Part shown: piece after piece, positions 59,958 through 64,000 of the stretch | Numbering within the stretch: position 1 is the first letter of the stretch | Layout: each line of letters opens with the position of its first letter | Assembly: GCA_963804825.1 (NCBI GenBank) | Contig: CAWDRV010000006.1 | Coordinates: 682,001 to 746,000 of the forward strand | DNA length: 64,000 nucleotides | DNA from: JBKQVT01 sp963804825 | GTDB lineage: Bacteria; Planctomycetota; Planctomycetia; Pirellulales; Thermoguttaceae | Reading direction: 5' to 3' | Position numbers and translations under genes: made by a program | Notes under the pieces: generated by a model | Database searches by the model: none | Told to the model about the DNA's origin: nothing | The model's input: only the letters and a program-made list of their open reading frames with translations

Positions 59958-60647
59958 GTGCAACATCCCTGTAAGCTCATTGTACCATGTTTGGCGATGG
60001 CTTTGCTGCTGGCGACCGTCGGTTGCCAGCGCGGCAGCAACAGCGGGCAGCCCCCGGCTGCCGTCCCGGGGCCCAACGGCCCGCAGGCCGGATCGGACGG
60101 CTCGGCTGGCGACTCCGCCAAGTCAGACCCGGCGCATCCCGTCGTGGTGATCGACACCTCCTTGGGGAGCTTTACCGTGCGGCTGGATGCCGAAAGGGCC
60201 CCGCTGACCGTCGAAAATTTCCTAAGATATGTCGCCAGCAAGCATTACGACGGAACGATCTTCCATCAAGTGCAGAAAAACTACCCGAAAGTGGTCCTGG
60301 GCGGGGCGTTTACGCCGGACCTGAAGGAAAGGCCCGCCTGCAACTCCCCCGTCCGCAACGAAGCCCATAACGGCGTCAAGAATCGTCGCGGCACGATTGC
60401 CATGGCCCGGCAACCCGACCTGGCAGACAGCGCCACCGCGATGTTCTTCGTCAACCTGGCCGATAATGAAATCCTCGACTATAAAGACCGCACGGCGGAG
60501 GGTTACGGCTATTGCGTCTTCGGCGAGGTGACCGAGGGCCTCGATGTCGTCGAGAGCATCGCCCAAGTGCCCGTGAAAGATACGCAACGGTTGCAGCACA
60601 CGCCGGTCGATTCGATTGTGATCAAGTCGGTGCAGCGGTTGCGGTAA
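59958..60647 (+). CDS. Cyclophilin-type peptidyl-prolyl isomerase-like lipoprotein
   Basis: The best start is GTG 59958, 7 nt after GGAGG at 59946-59950, opening a lipoprotein-type signal (C-L-A-M-A-L-L-L-A-T-V-G-C). After a Ser/Gly/Pro linker the cyclophilin fold appears: VVVIDTSLGSFTVRLDAERAP, VENFLRYV, GTIFHQV, GTIAMAR, TAMFFVNL and VFGEVTEGLDVVESI. The catalytic Arg of the FHR motif is Gln (FHQ), so isomerase activity may be weak or absent. It would act in the periplasm-like compartment. Confidence 0.8.
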   Translation: MQHPCKLIVPCLAMALLLATVGCQRGSNSGQPPAAVPGPNGPQAGSDGSAGDSAKSDPAHPVVVIDTSLGSFTVRLDAERAPLTVENFLRYVASKHYDGTIFHQVQKNYPKVVLGGAFTPDLKERPACNSPVRNEAHNGVKNRRGTIAMARQPDLADSATAMFFVNLADNEILDYKDRTAEGYGYCVFGEVTEGLDVVESIAQVPVKDTQRLQHTPVDSIVIKSVQRLR

Positions 60648-60715
60648 TTTTCTATTCAGCGTCTCTTTCGCATTTCACTCAGATTGCGCAGCCTTCCTGC
60701 GCTGGCGCACCTGGA

Positions 60716-60794
60716 GGGAAAAAGGGGACAGTCCCCATTTGCCGGAACGGCCCGAAGGGTGCTTCGCACAAATGGGGACTGTCCCCTTTTTCCC
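60716..60794. repeat. 26-bp perfect inverted repeat (hairpin unit)
   Basis: Arms 60716-60741 and 60769-60794 are perfect reverse complements (GGGAAAAAGGGGACAGTCCCC core). Each arm contains its own GGGGACAGTCCCC/GGGGACTGTCCCC palindrome. It lies between the cyclophilin gene and the zinc-ribbon gene; a repeat-family unit seen in several planctomycetes, from memory. No ORF inside; the rest of 60648-60929 has no gene. Confidence 0.7.
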
Positions 60795-60929
60795 GGAACG
60801 CGAGGTCACTTAGAGAGCTTGCGGCGACTTGCGGCGGCCAGGTTGCCGTTGACAAAAGGCGGGCAAGTGCCCAATAATGGCTGCTGGGTTACTATCCGGT
60901 AAGGGCGCTTGGTGCACAGGAGGAAGATC

Positions 60930-61175
60930 ATGCCAAATGCCACTTACTTCATCCAGGAATGCCCGACCTGCGGCCGGCGATTGCAGATCCGTGTGGAACA
61001 CTTGGGCAAGCGAGTGGTGTGTCAGCACTGCCAGGGCAAATTCATGGCCATGGACCCAGCCAACGTTCGGGGCGATTATGTCGACCACGGCAGCGCCTTG
61101 CTGCGACGGGCCGACGAGCTGCTCAATTCGGTCGCTCAGCGGAACGCCCAGGCTCGGAACTCCCCTCCACTGTGA
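60930..61175 (+). CDS. Small zinc-ribbon protein (81 aa)
   Basis: AGGAGG at 60917-60922 precedes ATG 60930. Residues 11-37 carry C-P-T-C-G and C-Q-H-C-Q-G, a CxxC-x~20-CxxC zinc ribbon, with a helical tail (ALLRRADELLNSVAQR). This is the common planctomycete zf-ribbon module seen at the N-terminus of larger regulatory or transport proteins; here it is free. Function unknown. Confidence 0.7.
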   Translation: MPNATYFIQECPTCGRRLQIRVEHLGKRVVCQHCQGKFMAMDPANVRGDYVDHGSALLRRADELLNSVAQRNAQARNSPPL

Positions 61176-61197
61176 TCCGCGTTAGCTGCGACGCGCG

Positions 61198-62484
61198 TTA
61201 GCTGCCTTGGCCGGTCAGCTTGGCCAGGTCCTGAAAGAAACCCGGATACGTCTTGGCCGTGCAGCCGGGGTCTCTGATAATCACGCCCGGCGTCGCCAGG
61301 CCCACCAGGGCCAGGCTCATCGCCATCCGGTGGTCGTCGTAGGTGTCCAGCGTGGCGCCGTGCAGCTTGCCGGGAATGATCCGCAGGCCGTCGTCCTGTT
61401 CGTGCACCGTGGCGCCGAGCTTACGCAGCTCGGTGGCCAACGCCCGAAGGCGGTCGGTCTCCTTGTGGCGGATATGGGCCACGCCTCGAATGCTTGTGGG
61501 CCCCTCGGCCAGCAAGGCGACCGCGGCGAGCGTCTGCACGGTGTCGCTGATGGCGTTCATATCGACCTCGATGCCGCCGCAGCGGGCCGCCGACCACGGT
61601 CAGGCCGCCGGCGTCGCCGCGGACCTGGCAGCCCATTTGCTCCAGGCAATCGCAGAAGGCAACGTCGCCTTGAAGGCTCTGCCGGCTGAGCCCCTCGACG
61701 GTCACGCTGCCGCCGGTGATGGCTGCGGCGGCCAGGAAGTAGCTGGCGGCCGAGGCATCGGGTTCGATCGCGTAGGACGCCGCCCGATACCGGCTCGGGG
61801 CGATGCGGAAGGTGCCGCCGGCGGACTCGACGGCGACATCGACGCCAAACGCCTGCATCACCTGCAACGTCATTTCGACATAGGGCTGCGAAACCAGTTT
61901 GCCGGCCACGATCAATTCGACCGGCGTCCGCGCGGCTGGGGCGGCCAGGAGCAGGGCGCTGAGAAACTGGCTCGATATGCTCCCCGGCCACCGTGGCCCG
62001 GCCGCCCGGCAGGCCCGCGGCCCGGACGATGACCGGCGGGCAGCCGGAACCCAATTCGCTGACCGCATCGGCCCCAAGCTGTGCCAGGGCGTCCAGCAGG
62101 TCTTGGATCGGCCGCTGCCTCATGCGGGCGGTGCCGTCCAAGCGGAACCGGCCGTGGCCGAGGGCCGCCACGGCGGTCAGAAACCGCACCGTGGTGCCGC
62201 TGTTGCCCGCCATGATGTCGGCCTCGGCCGCCGGCAGCCGGCCGCCGCAACCGGCAACGCGGATCGTCTGCTGCCGCGGGTCGTGCTCGATTGCCACGCC
62301 CAGTTGTCCGAGCCCCTCGATCATCGACCCGGGTGTCGTCGCTATCCAGTGCGCCGGCGAGCGTTGACGGTCCTTCGGCCAGGGCCGCGCAGACCAAGGC
62401 CCGGTTGGTGATGCTTTTCGACCCCGGCGGCCGGATCGAGCCGTGGATGGGTCCGCTGGGCCGGATTTCGATCGTGTCGATCAT
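61198..62484 (-). CDS. aroA: 3-phosphoshikimate 1-carboxyvinyltransferase (EPSP synthase), frameshifted
   Basis: AroA condenses shikimate-3-phosphate with PEP in aromatic-amino-acid synthesis. Visible landmarks are PPGSKSITNRAL (PEP site), AGNSGTTVRFL, DGTARMRQRP, the S-Q-F-L-S-A-L-L segment, and the C-terminal NAISDTVQTLAAV, HIRHKETDRL and DDHRMAMSLALVG, covering the full ~425-residue two-domain enzyme. The frame is broken at 62325, 61982-61985 and ~61576. In each case removal of one base that reads as a G after a C on the coding strand restores the family sequence, so the gene is treated as intact. It overlaps nothing. Confidence 0.9.
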
Positions 62485-62680
62485 GGCTGGAGCATACCCG
62501 TTGGGAGGTCGCGGGGCCAGCCCGCATTTCTCCTTCTCAGCCCCGACGGGGCTGGACAGCAACCCCGCGTCCCGTCCATGCTCCCGCGTGGCCCCTTGGC
62601 GGTTCGCCCTTGCCTGTGTATAGTAACTTGCTTCGGGTCGTTGTCCTACCCCCAACTACCGGTGAGGCCGGTCCCCTGCC

Positions 62681-63691
62681 ATGACGCGAATCGCCATTCT
62701 GGGCGCCACGGGCTATACCGCCCTGGAACTGATGAAAATCCTCCTGCGCCACCCGGGCGCGGAAATCGTCGCCGCCACCAGCCGCCAGGAAGGCCAGCCG
62801 CCGGTCGGCATGATCCACCCCTCGCTCCACGGGCGGATCGACCTGCGGCTGGAGGACCTCAGCCCGGCCGAAGTGGCCGCCCGGGCCGAGTGCGTCTTCA
62901 GTTGCCTCCCGCACGGGGCCAGCGCCGACGGTCATCCCCCTGCTGCTGGACGCCGGTGCCCGGGTGGTCGATTTCAGCGCCGACTACCGGCTCAACGACG
63001 CCGAGGTCTACGCCCAATGGTACGGGCAGAAGCACGCCGATCCCGGCCGGCTCGGCAAGGTGGTCTACGGGCTGCCGGAGCTGTTCCGCAGCGCAGATTC
63101 CGCCGGCGCCGCTGGTGGCCAATCCCGGCTGTTACCCGACCTCCGCCATTTTGCCGCTGGCCCCGCTGTTGAAGGCCGGGCTGATCGAGCCGACGGGCAT
63201 CATCGTCGATTCCAAGAGCGGCGTGTCCGGGGCGGGGCGAACGCTGAAGCTGACCACGCTCTTCTCCGAGTGCAACGAAAGTATCTCCGCCTACAACGTC
63301 GGCCGGCATCGTCACACGCCCGAGATCGAGCAGGTGCTGGGCACGGCGGCCGGCGCGCCGGTCGAGATCATCTTCACGCCGCAGTTGGTCCCGATGGATC
63401 GCGGCATCCTGACCACGGCCTATTCGCAGCCGACCAGCGACGGTCACCGAAGAGATGGTGATGGAGATCTTGAGCGAGTTCTACGCCGACGAGCCGTTTG
63501 TCCGCGTGGTCGATCACCTGCCGGGCACGAAGGATTCGGCCTATAGCAATTTTTGCGACATCACGGCCCGGGTGATTCGCGGCCGGGTGCTGACGATCAG
63601 TTGCCTGGACAACCTGGTCAAGGGGGCGGCCGGGGCGGCCGTGCAAAATTTCAACCTCATGTTCGGCTATCCGGAAACGACGGCCTTGTAG
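62681..63691 (+). CDS. argC: N-acetyl-gamma-glutamyl-phosphate reductase, frameshifted
   Basis: ArgC performs the NADPH-dependent third step of arginine synthesis. The Rossmann start is R-I-A-I-L-G-A-T-G-Y-T-A-L-E; the catalytic Cys lies in NPGCYPTSAILPL, with SKSGVSGAGR and the RHRHTPEIEQ C-terminal region present. Frame changes at 62927, 63093 and 63439 are each one extra G after a C; their removal gives HGASATVIPLLLDAG, FRSQIPPAPLVANPGC and SQPTSTVTEEMVMEI. Length ~335 is normal. Fourteen bases separate its stop from argJ. Confidence 0.9.
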
Positions 63692-63705
63692 CAGAGAGTT
63701 CACGC

Positions 63706-64000
63706 ATGACGATTCGCGTTCCCAAGGGTTTTCTGTTGGCCGGCGTCCACTGTCGCATCAAGCGCGATGCGCAGAGGCCCGACCTGTCGCTGGTCATGTC
63801 GGAGACGGCGGCCACCGGCGTGGGCGTGTACACGCAGAACCTGGTCGTCGCCGCCCCGGTCGAGTTGGACCGCAGCCGCACGCCCAGCGACCGGATTCGG
63901 GCCGTGGTGATTTGCTCGGGCGTGGCCAACGCCTGCACCGGCCAGCGCGGGCTGGACGACGCCCGGCAGATGACCCGGCTGGCCGCCGCGGCCTGCGGCG
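63706..64000 (+). CDS. argJ: Glutamate N-acetyltransferase (ornithine acetyltransferase), truncated by window end
   Basis: ATG 63706 lies 14 bp after argC. The protein reads MTIRVPKGFLLAGVHCRIKR, then GVGVYTQNLVVAAPVELDR and VVICSGVANACTGQRGLDDA before the window ends. These are ArgJ landmarks (the N-S-G-N-A-N-A-C-T-G motif appears here as C-S-G-V-A-N-A-C-T-G). The autoprocessing Thr lies beyond the window. The argC-argJ order is a typical arginine operon. Confidence 0.85.
   Translation, partial: MTIRVPKGFLLAGVHCRIKRDAQRPDLSLVMSETAATGVGVYTQNLVVAAPVELDRSRTPSDRIRAVVICSGVANACTGQRGLDDARQMTRLAAAACG

Noticed and set aside
1..64000. CRISPR arrays or restriction-modification systems
   Set aside because: No regularly spaced identical repeats with unique spacers, no cas genes and no methylase or endonuclease catalytic motifs were found. 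The regular repeats here are hairpin units or protein-coding modules.

Overview
The window is a high-GC chromosomal segment that looks planctomycetal (Pirellulales/Gemmatales-like). The grounds are giant PEP-CTERM proteins built from autotransporter-type beta-strand repeats, an SHD1-domain protein, a leucine-rich-repeat protein, many long perfect hairpin repeats, and a mix of housekeeping genes (hslVU, aroA, argC, argJ) with a PUFA-synthase/heterocyst-glycolipid-type polyketide synthase. The assignment rests on gene content only; there is no rRNA or complete tRNA here.

Layout. (1) Positions 1-8.3 kb are a mobile-element or prophage remnant read left to right: a RecA/RepA-like ATPase, a CHC2 zinc-finger (primase-like) protein and a paralogous short protein, a terminase small/large pair, several small unknowns, an HEVAH metallopeptidase, a 50-residue zinc-ribbon ORF and a ParB-type scrap. 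No portal, capsid or tail gene is visible. Its right edge falls in the anticodon loop of a tRNA-Ser(GCT) 5' half (minus strand, 7975-8013), and a broken tyrosine-recombinase N-terminus lies just beyond (8153-8320). (2) 8.4-11.2 kb is a GH78 alpha-L-rhamnosidase (minus). (3) 11.4-27.5 kb holds three giant secreted PEP-CTERM beta-strand-repeat proteins, the third carrying a papain-like protease at its N-terminus; a textbook sigma-70-type promoter precedes the first. (4) 27.7-32.4 kb holds a fascin-like secreted protein and a MacB/LolD-type ABC exporter pair. (5) 33.0-45.2 kb is a lipid/polyketide cluster: an NAD-dependent reductase with a C-terminal SCP2-like domain, a ~2,800-residue synthase (KS, degenerate KS, AT, ACP-ACP, C45/penicillin-acylase-like domain, KR, DH), an enoyl-reductase-like SDR and a condensation-domain acyltransferase. 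(6) 45.4-50.4 kb (minus) holds a HEAT/vWA protein and a three-gene operon (Gfo/Idh/MocA oxidoreductase, TIM-barrel sugar isomerase, URO-D-like protein). (7) 50.8-64 kb holds hslVU, an SHD1 protein, an isochorismatase-fold hydrolase, an LRR protein, an ABC-2 transporter pair, a cyclophilin-like lipoprotein, a zinc-ribbon protein, aroA, argC and the start of argJ.

A dominant technical feature is frameshifting. Many conserved genes, including aroA and argC, are broken into several frames. At sixteen sites I checked by hand, deleting one G immediately after a C on the coding strand (a few lie in short G runs where the exact position is ambiguous) restores the family reading frame. I read this as a systematic sequencing/assembly error, so split genes are annotated as single genes with the shift positions noted.

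The most interesting biology is the polyketide/lipid synthase, with an embedded C45-like domain that lacks the expected nucleophile segment and a second ketosynthase that has lost both catalytic histidines. Next come the minimal terminase-bearing element at a tRNA-Ser and the papain/beta-repeat/PEP-CTERM surface-protein cluster.
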